64,000 nucleotides of DNA from Rhodopseudomonas telluris (lineage in GTDB: Bacteria > Pseudomonadota > Alphaproteobacteria > Rhizobiales > Xanthobacteraceae): assembly GCF_042432815.1 (NCBI RefSeq), contig NZ_JBHLWM010000003.1, forward strand, positions 248,001-312,000. The letters are read 5' to 3'. The translations under genes and the position numbers were made by a program. Of this stretch, positions 1 through 9,192 are shown in pieces. The stretch's first letter is position 1. Every line of letters begins with the position of its first letter. Under the pieces are notes generated by a model. That model searched no databases, was not told the DNA's origin, and worked only from the letters and a program-made list of their open reading frames with translations.

Positions 1-755
1 GCGTCGGCATGGTGGTGCTGCTGATCATCGCCTGGGCCCGCGGCGTGAAGCTGTTCCAGCGCGACGGCACGCTGAAGGCCGGGCTGTTCGCCGGCCTGCT
101 GTTCGGACTGGAATTCGTCCTGATCTATCGCGGCCTGATGCTGACCACGGCGACGCGCGGCGTGGTCTTCCTCTACACCGCGCCGTTCATCGTGGCCCTC
201 GGCTCGTACCACTTCCTCGGCGAGCGGCTCAGCGCGCTGCAATGGTCCGGGCTGGCGCTCAGCTTCGCCGGCGTCGCGCTGGCGATCGGGGTGCCGCAGG
301 CCGATGTCGACGCCAGTGTGCTGCTGGGCGACCTGATGCTGGTCGGCGGCGGCGCCCTATGGGGCGCCACCACGCTGATCGTCAAGGCCAGCCGGCTGCA
401 GAAGGCGCCCGCCGAGAAGGGGCTAGCCTACCAGATCGCGGTCTCGATCCCGCTGCTGTTCGGGGCGGCGCTGATTTCGGGCGAATCCATCGGCAAAATG
501 CCGAGTCCCGGCGCCCTGACCCTGATGGCCTACCAGTCGATCTGGGTGGTCGGATTGACCTTTTTGCTCTGGTTCAGCCTGGTGAAGACCTATTCGGCCA
601 GCAAATTGTCGGCTTTTTCATTCATTACCCCTTTATTCGGGGTGGTGGCGGGCTATGTCATCATGCACGACCCGCTGACCCCGGCCTTCGGCTTCGCGGC
701 ACTGCTGGTGATTGCCGGCCTGTATCTGGTCAACCGGCCGGCGAAGGCCGCCTGA
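1..755 (+). CDS. DMT/EamA-family transporter, 5' end outside window
   Basis: Inner-membrane drug/metabolite transporter of the EamA type, a family that usually exports amino acids or small metabolites; the substrate cannot be told. About 250 residues are visible, almost entirely hydrophobic helices, with the second EamA repeat starting near the GDLMLVGGGALWGATTL stretch. The reading frame is already open at the left edge, with Val-Gly codons before the first visible ATG. Family members are about 300 residues with ten helices, so roughly the first two helices lie outside. It ends shortly before ispG on the same strand. Family assignment is firm, substrate unknown. Confidence 0.85.
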   Translation, partial: VGMVVLLIIAWARGVKLFQRDGTLKAGLFAGLLFGLEFVLIYRGLMLTTATRGVVFLYTAPFIVALGSYHFLGERLSALQWSGLALSFAGVALAIGVPQADVDASVLLGDLMLVGGGALWGATTLIVKASRLQKAPAEKGLAYQIAVSIPLLFGAALISGESIGKMPSPGALTLMAYQSIWVVGLTFLLWFSLVKTYSASKLSAFSFITPLFGVVAGYVIMHDPLTPAFGFAALLVIAGLYLVNRPAKAA

Positions 756-828
756 GGACGCCGCCGGACGGGTTCCTGCGCCGATTGATCCATTGCTGAA
801 TGTCATCGAAACCTGATATTTGGACGCC

Positions 829-2124
829 ATGAACAAGCTCGAAAATCCGCTGCTGAACGACGTCGCCGGCCCCGCGCCGCGGCACAAAACCACCCAGGTC
901 ATGGTCGGCGACATCGCCGTCGGCGGCGGCGCGCCAATCGTCGTGCAGTCGATGACCAACACCGATACGGCGGATATCGAAGGCACCATCAAGCAGGTCG
1001 CAGCGCTGGCGCGCGCCGGCTCCGAAATGGTCCGGATCACGGTCGACCGCGAAGAGGCCGCCGCGGCCGTCCCGCATATCCGCGACGGCCTGCGCAAGCT
1101 CGGCCTGACCACGCCGCTGATCGGCGACTTCCATTACATCGGCCACAAGCTGTTGGCCGAATACCCGGCCTGCGCCGAGGCGCTCGACAAGTACCGGATC
1201 AACCCGGGCAACGTGGGCTTCAAGGCCAAGCGCGACACGCAATTCGCCGACATCGTCGAGATTGCCATCAAGAACAACAAGGCGGTCCGGATCGGCGCCA
1301 ATTGGGGCTCGCTCGACCAGGAGCTGCTGACCCGGCTGATGGACGAGAACGCCGCCTCGGCCAATCCGCGCGACGTCCGCGCCGTCACCCGCGAGGCGAT
1401 GGTGCAGTCCGCGCTGCTGTCGGCCGCCCGCGCCGAAGAGATCGGCCTGCCCAAGACCAAGATGATCCTGTCCGCCAAGGTCTCGGCCGTGCAGGACCTG
1501 ATCGCGGTGTACCAGGACCTCGCCGCCCGCTCCGACTACGCCATCCATCTCGGCCTGACCGAGGCCGGCATGGGCAGCAAGGGCATCGTCGCCTCCTCGG
1601 CTGCGCTCGGCATTCTGCTGCAGCAGGGCATCGGCGACACCATCCGGATTTCGCTGACGCCGGAGCCCGGCGGCGATCGCACCAAGGAGGTGCAGGTCGC
1701 GCAGGAACTGCTGCAGACCATGGGCTTCCGCACCTTCGTGCCGCTGGTCGCCGCCTGCCCGGGCTGCGGCCGCACCACCTCGACGACGTTCCAGGAACTG
1801 GCGCGCTCGATCCAGGACTTCATCCGCGACGAGATGCCGACCTGGCGCAGCCAGTATCCGGGCGTCGAGAACCTCAACGTCGCGGTGATGGGCTGCATCG
1901 TCAACGGCCCGGGCGAGAGCAAGCACGCCAATATCGGCATTTCGCTGCCCGGCACCGGCGAAACCCCGGCCGCGCCGGTGTTCGTCGATGGCGAGAAATT
2001 CCGCACCCTGCGGGGCGAGAATATCGCGGCCGACTTCAAGGCGCTGGTGATCGACTATATCGAGCAGCGTTATGGCGCGGCTCCGAAGCCGGGCGCTGCC
2101 CAGATGGTGCCGGCGGCGGAGTGA
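829..2124 (+). CDS. ispG: 4-hydroxy-3-methylbut-2-enyl diphosphate synthase IspG (GcpE)
   Basis: Penultimate enzyme of the non-mevalonate (MEP) isoprenoid pathway, reducing 2-C-methyl-D-erythritol 2,4-cyclodiphosphate to HMBPP with a [4Fe-4S] cluster. Full-length at 431 residues. The N-terminal barrel carries VVQSMTNTDTAD. The C-terminal cluster domain has the paired cysteines in CPGCGRT and a third in GCIVNGPGE, the ligands expected for this family. I start at the ATG giving MNKLENPL; an in-frame TTG nine bases upstream would add three residues, and neither has a strong ribosome binding site. The downstream antiporter is convergent. IspG supplies precursors for the prenyl synthase about 5 kb away. 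Confidence 0.97.
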   Translation: MNKLENPLLNDVAGPAPRHKTTQVMVGDIAVGGGAPIVVQSMTNTDTADIEGTIKQVAALARAGSEMVRITVDREEAAAAVPHIRDGLRKLGLTTPLIGDFHYIGHKLLAEYPACAEALDKYRINPGNVGFKAKRDTQFADIVEIAIKNNKAVRIGANWGSLDQELLTRLMDENAASANPRDVRAVTREAMVQSALLSAARAEEIGLPKTKMILSAKVSAVQDLIAVYQDLAARSDYAIHLGLTEAGMGSKGIVASSAALGILLQQGIGDTIRISLTPEPGGDRTKEVQVAQELLQTMGFRTFVPLVAACPGCGRTTSTTFQELARSIQDFIRDEMPTWRSQYPGVENLNVAVMGCIVNGPGESKHANIGISLPGTGETPAAPVFVDGEKFRTLRGENIAADFKALVIDYIEQRYGAAPKPGAAQMVPAAE

Positions 2125-2144
2125 TCGCCGGCGTCTGATGGATG

Positions 2145-2170
2145 TGCGGCCCGCCCGCTCGGCGGCCGCA
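2145..2170. terminator. Inverted repeat between convergent ispG and antiporter genes
   Basis: TGCGGC pairs with GCCGCA. The stem continues through three more G-C pairs after one bulged base and closes on a five-base loop. It fills the 50-base gap between two convergent stop codons. There is no clear T-run, so a bidirectional terminator role is inferred from position and stem. Confidence 0.4.
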
Positions 2171-2174
2171 TAGC

Positions 2175-3782
2175 TCAGGCAGCGCCTCCGCGCCACTCCC
2201 GGTTCGCCAGGCTCGCCTCTTCCAGATCCAGATCGCGCTCGATCCGGCGCCGCGCCTCGTCGGTGATCTTGCCGTCGCGAAGCTGGGCGTGGATGAATTT
2301 GCGCTCCGCCGCGATCAGTTCGCGGACCAGCGCGCGGGCGTTGGCGGTCACCGCATAGGCGTCGTCGTCGAGCGAGGCCGGCAATTGGCGCGCGCGGATC
2401 TCGTGCCGCGCATGCAGCAGCTTCACCACCTCGGCGGACAGTTCGCGATCGCTGGTCATCGCGTGCAGCGACTTCAGCGCGGCGGCCAACGCCTCGCGCC
2501 GCGCCGCGATCTCGTTTTCATGTTCGACGACATGCTCGCTCTCGCCGACCTGCGAGATGCCGAGCGCGTTGACGACCGCCGGCAACGTCAGTCCGAGCCC
2601 GACCAGCGTGATCAGGATGACGCCGAACCCGACGAACAGGATCAGATCTCGATCCGGAAAACCTGAGCCGTCCGGCAGCGCGAACGGCAGCGCCAGAGCG
2701 GTCGCCAGCGACACCGCGCCCCGCACCCCCGTAAAGGCGACCACGAAGGTCGCCCGCCACGACGGCACGGTTTCGTGGGCACGCACCCGCCCGCTCAGCA
2801 TATGCGGCAGATAGGTCGCCGGATAGACCCAGACGAACCGCGCCACGATGACGATGGCGGCAACCAGCAGCGTCGCGACCACGAGTTCGTCGAGCGGCAC
2901 CCCTTTGGACCGTTCGAGGATCGCCCGCACCTCGAAGCCGGTCAGCAGAAACAGAACGCCTTCGATCAGATAGATCACCAGGTCCCAGAAGAAGATGCCC
3001 TGCAGGCGCGTCGCCGCGGAGATCATCAGAGGACCGTTCCACGAGATGTAGAGCCCGCACGCCACCGTTGCGATCACGCCGGAGCCGCCGAGATGCTCCG
3101 GGATCCAGTAGGCGATGTAGGGCGTCAGCAGCGACAGCGTCATCTCGATCTGCGGATCGCGCGCCCATCGCCGCAGCCGCAGGCTGAGCCAGCCGACCGC
3201 GACACCAAAGGCGATCTCGCCGGCCAGGATCGCCACGAAGGTGCCCGACGCCTTCGGCAGCGAAAACATCCCGGTCATGATCGCCGCCAGCGCGAACCGG
3301 TACAGGATCAGCGCGGTGGCATCGTTGGCCAGCCCCTCGCCTTCCAGCACCACGATGATCCGGCGCGGCAGCCCGAGCTTGCGGGCGATCGCCAGCGGCG
3401 CCACCACATCCGGCGGCGCCACGATGGCGCCGAGCAGAAACCCGACGCTCCAGTTCAGCCCCAGCAGATAGTGCGTCGCCAGCGCCACCGCGCAGGCCGT
3501 GAAGATCACGCAGCCGATCGCCAGCAGGCCGATCGCGCGCAGATTGGCGCGAAACTCCCGCCAGCTCATCGCCACGCTGGCCGAGTAGATCAGCGGCGGC
3601 AGCACCACCAGCAGAATGAGTTCGGGCGGCGGCTCGATCCTGGGAATGCCGGGAATGAAGGCCAGCCCGATGCCGGCGATCAGCAGCAGAATCGCCGGCG
3701 CGACGTTGAACCGGCGCGCCACCAGCGCGGTGACGGCCAGCACCGCCAGCAGCATCAGAAAGATCTGGAATTTTGCTTCCAC
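2175..3782 (-). CDS. Na+/H+ antiporter, CPA1 (NhaP/NhaK-like) family
   Basis: Monovalent cation:proton antiporter of the inner membrane. The 535-residue protein has an N-terminal block of roughly twelve membrane helices (residues 5-420) and a charged, helical cytoplasmic tail of about 110 residues, the usual bacterial CPA1 layout. Two family signatures are visible: APPDVVAP in the ion-binding helix and GEGLANDATALI. The tail contains many Arg/Glu residues and probably senses pH or ions, which is inference. Convergent with ispG and divergent from the PAS-GGDEF-EAL gene, so it looks monocistronic. Na+ versus K+ selectivity cannot be read from sequence. Confidence 0.93.
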   Translation of the reverse strand: MEAKFQIFLMLLAVLAVTALVARRFNVAPAILLLIAGIGLAFIPGIPRIEPPPELILLVVLPPLIYSASVAMSWREFRANLRAIGLLAIGCVIFTACAVALATHYLLGLNWSVGFLLGAIVAPPDVVAPLAIARKLGLPRRIIVVLEGEGLANDATALILYRFALAAIMTGMFSLPKASGTFVAILAGEIAFGVAVGWLSLRLRRWARDPQIEMTLSLLTPYIAYWIPEHLGGSGVIATVACGLYISWNGPLMISAATRLQGIFFWDLVIYLIEGVLFLLTGFEVRAILERSKGVPLDELVVATLLVAAIVIVARFVWVYPATYLPHMLSGRVRAHETVPSWRATFVVAFTGVRGAVSLATALALPFALPDGSGFPDRDLILFVGFGVILITLVGLGLTLPAVVNALGISQVGESEHVVEHENEIAARREALAAALKSLHAMTSDRELSAEVVKLLHARHEIRARQLPASLDDDAYAVTANARALVRELIAAERKFIHAQLRDGKITDEARRRIERDLDLEEASLANREWRGGAA

Positions 3783-4024
3783 GAGACCGCGATGTTGTTG
3801 GCGACCAGCCGTTCCGATCTGTCGCCCGGCCGCCAGACCTCGTCAAGTGATAGCAGCCGATGATCGCGTCTGCAGAGACCGTCGTCGCGGCGATCGATTC
3901 CGCCGGTTTTGATTCAACGATAATTCAGCTCTGCGGCCCTCGAATAACTCGAAATTCACTTTCGGGCGATGGGGTTACCGCTGATTATAGCTTTGGCAAG
4001 GTTCGGTGCGCTTTGTTCCCAAGC

Positions 4025-5719
4025 ATGGGATCCGTGCACTCCATTACACATGCCGGTCAGGCGCCCACCGAGGGATCCGTGAGCGCGTTGACGTCGAAGC
4101 AGGCCGCGGGGCTGGCGCTTTCGGCATTCATGACGCTCGACGCCGCACTGGGGATGATCGCCTCGGACGGCCGGATCCTGATGACCAATCCGGCCTTCGA
4201 CCGGCTGTTCGGCAAGAACTCGTCCGAGGATCTGCTCGGGCGTCTGCAGCTCTCCAGCTGGAACGAGGCGCTCGACACCAGTCCGCTGCTGTCGATCAAC
4301 GACCACACCTTCCGGGTCAAGGTGACGGCGCAGCCGCAGGGCTACTTCATCAATGCCGAGGACATCACCGATCAGTTCGATCGCACGGCTCGCGAAGCGC
4401 GGCGGGCGCGCACCGACCGGCTGACCGAACTCGGCAACCGGCGCCTGCTACGCGAAGGCCTGCAGGCCCTGCTCGACGAGCCCGGCGTGCCGCAGGACCG
4501 TCACGCGCTGCTGACCATCGACCTCGACCGTTTCAAGGCGATCAACGATACGCTCGGCCGCAAGATCGGCGACGCGCTGCTCTGTCTGGTGGCGCGGCGA
4601 ATCCGTTCCACGGTGTCGGATCACGACGTGGTCGCCAGATTGTACGGCGATCAGTTCGGCATCCTCCAGTCCGAGCAGGCGCAGCCGGCCTCCGCGATCG
4701 CGCTGGCGAAGCGGCTGCGCGATCTGCTGAGCCGGCCCTACATGCTGGAAGGTCAGTTGATCGAAGTCACCGCCCGCGTCGGCATCGCGCCGCTCACGCC
4801 GGACACGACCGACGTCGACCAGGTGATCAACAACGCCGACCTCGCACTCAATCGCGCCAAGCAGGACCGGGCGGCGGATTATTGCATCTTCGAGTCCGGC
4901 ATGGACCAGACGATGCGGGCGCGCCGTGCGCTCGAGACCGATCTGCGCCGCGCATTGGCGCTACGCGAATTCGCGCTGGTGTATCAGCCGCAATTCGATC
5001 TGCAAAGCGGACGCGTCACCGGGCTCGAAGCGCTGCTGCGCTGGAATTCCCCGACCCGGGGGCCGGTGTCGCCGATGGAGTTCATTCCGCTCGCCGAGGA
5101 GACCGGGATCATCAGCCCGATCGGCGAATGGGTGCTGCGCACGGCCTGCCGCGATGCGGCCGGCTGGCCGGACGACATCACCGTCGCGGTCAACGTCTCG
5201 GCGGTGCAATTCGCCAATCGGGCGCTGTCCACCACCGTGCTGTCGGCGCTGGCGGACAGCGGCCTCGACCCGCGCCGGCTCGAACTCGAGATCACCGAAA
5301 GCGTGATGCTCGATGCACGTGGTACCGCGCTCGGCGTGCTGCAGCGCTTGCGCGCCACCGGCGTGCGCGTCTCGCTCGACGATTTCGGCACCGGCTACTC
5401 GTCGCTCGGCTATCTGCGCAGCTTCCCGTTCGACAAGATCAAGATCGACCAGAGCTTCGTGCGCGGCGCCTCGGAGGATCGCGGCAATCGCGCGATCGTG
5501 CGGGCCATTGCATCGCTCGGTCAGAATCTCGGCATGGCGACGGTGGCTGAAGGCGTCGAGACGACCGAGCACATGGAGCGGGTCAGCACCGCCGGCTGCA
5601 CCCATGTGCAGGGTTATTTGATCAGCCGGCCGCTGCCGCCCGAACAGGTCCGGGCGTTTCTCGCCCGCGGGACGGTCGCGCTTCCACCCTCCAGCAGCGA
5701 CTGCTCCAAGGTCGCCTGA
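4025..5719 (+). CDS. papA: PAS-GGDEF-EAL c-di-GMP phosphodiesterase, PapA-like
   Basis: Hydrolyses cyclic di-GMP; predicted output partner of the BLUF protein encoded next door. Domains in order: a short PAS-like region, a GGDEF domain whose signature reads YGDQF (degenerate, so cyclase activity is not expected), and an EAL domain with EALLRW, NVS, ELEITES, LDDFGTGYSSL, AEGVET and the QGYLISRP tail, so phosphodiesterase residues are intact. The frame stays open upstream to an ATG at 3860, but that stretch is AT-richer and promoter-like. I prefer the ATG at 4025; a GTG at 4079 preceded by GAGGG is also possible. The stop codon touches the next start codon, so the two are one transcript. R. palustris PapA is the known precedent. 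Confidence 0.85.
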   Translation: MGSVHSITHAGQAPTEGSVSALTSKQAAGLALSAFMTLDAALGMIASDGRILMTNPAFDRLFGKNSSEDLLGRLQLSSWNEALDTSPLLSINDHTFRVKVTAQPQGYFINAEDITDQFDRTAREARRARTDRLTELGNRRLLREGLQALLDEPGVPQDRHALLTIDLDRFKAINDTLGRKIGDALLCLVARRIRSTVSDHDVVARLYGDQFGILQSEQAQPASAIALAKRLRDLLSRPYMLEGQLIEVTARVGIAPLTPDTTDVDQVINNADLALNRAKQDRAADYCIFESGMDQTMRARRALETDLRRALALREFALVYQPQFDLQSGRVTGLEALLRWNSPTRGPVSPMEFIPLAEETGIISPIGEWVLRTACRDAAGWPDDITVAVNVSAVQFANRALSTTVLSALADSGLDPRRLELEITESVMLDARGTALGVLQRLRATGVRVSLDDFGTGYSSLGYLRSFPFDKIKIDQSFVRGASEDRGNRAIVRAIASLGQNLGMATVAEGVETTEHMERVSTAGCTHVQGYLISRPLPPEQVRAFLARGTVALPPSSSDCSKVA

Positions 5720-6160
5720 ATGCCGACCCGACCGTATCGCTGCATCTACTGGAGCAGAAATCGAGTCGATGGCGCAGACGAGATCGTGCGGGCGATCGAC
5801 TCCATCCTGGTCTCGGCCCGCCACAACAACCGTCTGCTCGGCATCACCGGCGCGCTGGCGTTCGACCGCGGGCTGTTCGCGCAGTTTCTCGAAGGCGAGA
5901 TCCGTGCCGTCGAGCTGGTGTTCGAGAAGATCCAGCGCGACGAGCGTCACGGCGACATTCAGGTGCTGGCGTTCGGACCGGCCAGCAAACGCGCGTTTCG
6001 CACCAGTCCGATGGCGTTTCTCGGCCGCACCCCGGAGGAGCATCGCCGCTTCGTCGAAGCCGGGGACGACGCCGAGGCGGGTGCCGATCGGATCGAAGCG
6101 CAGCGGTTGCTCGACATCGTGCGGACGCTCGGCGTCGAGGATCCGGACCCCAGCCGCTGA
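5720..6160 (+). CDS. papB: BLUF-domain blue-light photoreceptor, PapB-like
   Basis: Short flavin-binding photoreceptor consisting only of a BLUF domain (146 residues) plus a short C-terminal extension. Expected flavin-pocket residues are present: the photoactive Tyr10 in CIYWSR, Asn37 in HNNRLLGITG, Gln55 in FAQFLEGE, and Met98. The semi-conserved Trp two residues before that Met is Ser96 here. RDERHGDIQ is another family hallmark. The start codon follows the papA stop with no gap, implying coupled translation. In R. palustris, PapB is reported to bind the PapA phosphodiesterase and control c-di-GMP breakdown in blue light; the same role is inferred here. Convergent with the next gene, only four bases between stops. 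Confidence 0.9.
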   Translation: MPTRPYRCIYWSRNRVDGADEIVRAIDSILVSARHNNRLLGITGALAFDRGLFAQFLEGEIRAVELVFEKIQRDERHGDIQVLAFGPASKRAFRTSPMAFLGRTPEEHRRFVEAGDDAEAGADRIEAQRLLDIVRTLGVEDPDPSR

Positions 6161-6164
6161 CGGC

Positions 6165-6851
6165 TCACAGCGCGCTGGCGGCGATGTTGACCATCAGGGC
6201 GACCAGCGCGGTGTTGAACACGAACGACGCGACACCATGCGCGGTCGCGGTGCGGCGGATGGTCTTGTCGGTGATGCCGACGTCGGACACCTGCGCGGTC
6301 ATGCCGATCACGAACGAGAAATACACGAAGTCCCAGTAGTCGGCGTCTTCTTCCTTGTCGCCGCCCGGAAACGCCAGCCCGCCGGCCTGATGGCCGCGAT
6401 AATATTCGTGCGCGTAGTGCAACGCGAAAGTCGTATGCACGGCGGCCCAGGACAGCGCGATGGTGACGATCGCGAGCACCAGCTCGGCGCCGCCGCGATG
6501 GCCGGCGCCGAGTTCGAAAACGATCGCCGCGATGCTGGCGAACGCGCCGGTCGCCGTCACCAGCAGGATCAGGAAACGGCCGTCGTCCTGCAGCACCGCG
6601 TTGCGGCGGATGTAGTCGACGCCGCAGCGCGCCATCATGGCGAACGCCAGCGTGAGATAAACGACGATCGAGACGTCCCAGGCGATCAGCGCCTGCGTCA
6701 CCGGCCGCAGCCACGCCGGAAGCAGCAGCGCCGCAACGAGGCCGACGACGATCGAAATGAACATCCGCGGCCGCGAATACACCACGCGGATCGCGCGCGG
6801 CAGTTTGCGGAAGCGCAGGAGGCGGCTGTCCTCAGGCGCTTCGTGGGTCAT
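6165..6851 (-). CDS. DUF1345 family inner-membrane protein
   Basis: Membrane protein of unknown function, 228 residues, with about five hydrophobic helices. Recognised by the DUF1345 pattern: a conserved YWDFVYFSFVIGMTAQVSDVG stretch near residues 170-190, and an HTTFALHYAHEYY segment before it. It starts four bases after the stop of the prenyl synthase gene on the same strand, so the two are probably co-transcribed. That says little about function, since DUF1345 genes occur in many contexts. No signal peptide apart from the first helix. The family call is good; no activity can be assigned. Confidence 0.85.
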   Translation of the reverse strand: MTHEAPEDSRLLRFRKLPRAIRVVYSRPRMFISIVVGLVAALLLPAWLRPVTQALIAWDVSIVVYLTLAFAMMARCGVDYIRRNAVLQDDGRFLILLVTATGAFASIAAIVFELGAGHRGGAELVLAIVTIALSWAAVHTTFALHYAHEYYRGHQAGGLAFPGGDKEEDADYWDFVYFSFVIGMTAQVSDVGITDKTIRRTATAHGVASFVFNTALVALMVNIAASAL

Positions 6852-6855
6852 GCGA

Positions 6856-7782
6856 TCAGTTCTTGCGCTCGGCGACGAAACGCGCGGCGGCGCGCAGCAC
6901 GTCGCCCTTGGCGCCGAACGGCGCCAGTGCCTCGTCGGCCCGCGCGATCAGATCGCGGACGCGCTGCTTGGCGCCGTCGACACCGAGCTGGGTGACGAAG
7001 GTGGTCTTGCCGAGCGCGGCGTCGGCGCCGGCCGGCTTGCCGAGCGCGGCGGCGTCGCCTTCGACGTCGAGCAGATCGTCGGCGATCTGGAACGCCTCGC
7101 CGAGCGCGCGGCCGTAATCGTCGAGCGCGCGGTACTGATCGGCGTTGGCCTGCCCCAGAATCGCACCGGCGACGCAGCCGTAGCGGAGCAGCGCGCCCGT
7201 CTTCATCTGCTGCAGCTTTGCCACATCGACCGGCTCGCGATCGCCGAACCGGCCTTCGCCGGCGAGGTCGAGCATCTGGCCGCCGACCATGCCGCCGAGC
7301 CCGGCGCAACGGGCCAGCACGCGGTTGAGATCGAGTCGCACCTTGGCGTCCTGATGCACCTCGTCGCGGGTGATGATGTCGAACGCCAGCGTCAGCAGCG
7401 CGTCGCCGGCCAGAATTGCGGTGGCGTCGTCATAGGCCTTGTGCAGCGTCGGCCGCCCGCGGCGCAGATCGGAATTGTCCATCGCCGGCAGATCGTCGTG
7501 GATCAGCGAATAACAATGGATGCATTCGAGCGCGGCGCCGACCAGCAGCGCGCCGGTGCGGCTAGCGCCGAACACCGCGGCGCTCTCGACCGCCAGGAAC
7601 GGACGCAGCCGCTTGCCGCCGCCGAGCGTGGAATAGCGGATCGCCTCCATCAGCCGGCGGGGGCGAGCGATCTCGTCCGGCAGCAGGTCGTCCGACAACA
7701 GCCGCCCGAGCAGGGCTTCGGTCTCCTCGGCGGTGGCGTCGAGCCGTTTGGCGAAATCGATCGTGGACGTGCCGGTGGCCAT
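6856..7782 (-). CDS. Short-chain polyprenyl (farnesyl/geranylgeranyl) diphosphate synthase
   Basis: Trans-prenyltransferase condensing IPP with allylic diphosphates. The 308-residue protein has the first aspartate-rich motif as DDLPAMD in IHDDLPAMDNSDLRRG, the KTG(A)LL helix, and the second motif as DDLLD. The two extra residues in the first motif (DDxxxxD) are typical of bacterial IspA-type farnesyl and CrtE-type geranylgeranyl synthases. IspA is the more likely reading because no carotenoid or bacteriochlorophyll genes flank it, but product length cannot be fixed from sequence. It heads a two-gene minus-strand unit with the DUF1345 gene and diverges from mtgA across 160 bases. Confidence 0.9.
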   Translation of the reverse strand: MATGTSTIDFAKRLDATAEETEALLGRLLSDDLLPDEIARPRRLMEAIRYSTLGGGKRLRPFLAVESAAVFGASRTGALLVGAALECIHCYSLIHDDLPAMDNSDLRRGRPTLHKAYDDATAILAGDALLTLAFDIITRDEVHQDAKVRLDLNRVLARCAGLGGMVGGQMLDLAGEGRFGDREPVDVAKLQQMKTGALLRYGCVAGAILGQANADQYRALDDYGRALGEAFQIADDLLDVEGDAAALGKPAGADAALGKTTFVTQLGVDGAKQRVRDLIARADEALAPFGAKGDVLRAAARFVAERKN

Positions 7783-7942
7783 TCGAAAGTGCTCCAGATA
7801 AAATTCGGCGGGACCATTTCACCATGGCGCCGTCTTCGTCAATTCGGCGCAGGGCGAGGCGACGCAGCAGGGGAGCCGAGCCGATGCCGGATTCAGTGAG
7901 GATCGGCCGCCAGAGCCGCGCTCGACCGGAAGGCGGCCCCAT

Positions 7943-8623
7943 ATGAAACGGCTGATCCGCGCCGCGTTCGTGATTGTGCTGCTGCTGCTCGCGGCCCCTT
8001 ATGTGCTGACGCTGATTTACAGCGCCGGACATCCGGTTTCGACCCTGATGATCTGGCGTAGCGTGACCGGCGCGCCGGTGACGCGCGACTGGATCGACAT
8101 CGAGCGGATTTCGCCGGCGCTGCCACGCAGCGTGGTGGCGTCCGAAGACGCCAAATTCTGCAGCCATCACGGCATCGACTGGGATTCGGTCCGCGACGTC
8201 ATCGACGACATGCAGGACGGGGAAGCCGCCCGCGGCGGCTCCACGATCACCCAGCAGGTCGCCAAGAACCTGTTCCTGTGGCCGGGCCGCAGCGTGGTGC
8301 GTAAGGCGCTCGAGTTTCCGCTCGCGCTGTGGATCGACTTCGTGCTGTCCAAGCAGCGTATCCTCGAACTTTATCTGAACATCGCCGAGTGGGGGCCGGA
8401 CGGGCAGTTCGGGGCCGAAGCCGGCGCCGCCTATGCGTTTGGCGGTTCGGCGGCTCGCCTGACCGCCCAAGAGGCCGCGCTGATGGCCGCCATCCTGCCC
8501 AATCCGCGGGTCCGCAGCGCCAAAAAGCCCGGTCCGGGCGTTCGCCGCCTGGCTGCCACCTATGTGGCGCGGGCCCGGTCCGCCGAGCTGCAGGCGTGCT
8601 GGCGCGAAAATAGCGCCTCCTGA
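7943..8623 (+). CDS. mtgA: Monofunctional biosynthetic peptidoglycan glycosyltransferase
   Basis: GT51 enzyme that polymerises lipid II into glycan strands on the outer face of the inner membrane. It is 226 residues, the usual length for MtgA, with one N-terminal anchor (residues 5-28) and no transpeptidase domain. Signature motifs are present in order: [13 protein letters not shown] with the catalytic Glu, [30 protein letters not shown], and [12 protein letters not shown] small hairpin (TAGGCC/GGCCTA) lies just after the stop, and rpmF follows on the same strand. Assignment is secure. Confidence 0.95.
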
Positions 8624-8760
8624 GGCGATTTAGGCCGCTCGCAGGCCTAGCATTGCGGCGGGGCTTCCGTTATAAGCCCGGCCTTAGCTTTCCGCCTGCG
8701 CGCGAGTGCCGGGCCGTCCCGCCGTGGACGACGAGATCAATCCCGTCAAGGATCAACGAT

Positions 8761-8943
8761 ATGGCCGTTCCGAGAAGAAAAACTTCGCCCTCGCGGCGTG
8801 GCATGCGCCGGTCGGCGGACGCGCTGAAGCGCCCGACCTACGCGGAAGACAAGGATTCCGGCGAACTGCGCCGCCCGCATCATCTCGACCTCAAGACCGG
8901 GATGTACAAGGGCCGCCAGGTCATCAAGAAAAAGGACGCCTGA
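8761..8943 (+). CDS. rpmF: 50S ribosomal protein L32
   Basis: Sixty-residue ribosomal protein of the large subunit. The start [18 protein letters not shown] is diagnostic for bacterial L32, and an AAGGA sits upstream of the ATG at suitable spacing. The C-terminal half ([17 protein letters not shown]) matches the alphaproteobacterial form, which lacks the zinc-binding cysteines. The longer frame to 8653 is not needed and has no family counterpart. A GC-rich hairpin directly follows the stop. Confidence 0.97.
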
Positions 8944-8959
8944 GCCCAGCTCAGGTCGT

Positions 8960-8984
8960 GTTGGCGCGGCTGAGCCGCGCCGAC
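8960..8984 (+). terminator. Probable rpmF terminator hairpin
   Basis: GGCGCGGC pairs with GCCGCGCC across a TGA loop. The stem extends outward by three weaker pairs, giving about eleven pairs in all. It is 16 bases after the rpmF stop. The T-run is poor, so termination is inferred from stem strength and position. Confidence 0.55.
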
Positions 8985-9192
8985 CTTGCGGGCCCGCCGG
9001 CGGATCGCCGCGATGCGATGCTGATCGGCGGGTGCGAACTCGGAGCCGCGTTTTGCCCGAACCGGGTGCGACTCTCTGATGATCGCCGCCGACGCCCGAA
9101 TCTGCTCCAACTGTTGCGTTAGAGAGTAGCCCCCGTTCACCCGGACGGGCGCCTCCTTGGTTTGTGCGCTTTCTGAACAACAGGCTTCGCCG

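Noticed and set aside
730..2196. Long antisense frame opposite ispG
   Set aside because: Low-complexity Arg/Ala/Gly-rich shadow caused by high GC; ispG is intact on the other strand.
2142..2666. Plus-strand frame opposite the antiporter's C-terminal tail
   Set aside because: Shadow of a highly charged coding region; no domain pattern, and the antiporter tail is typical for its family.
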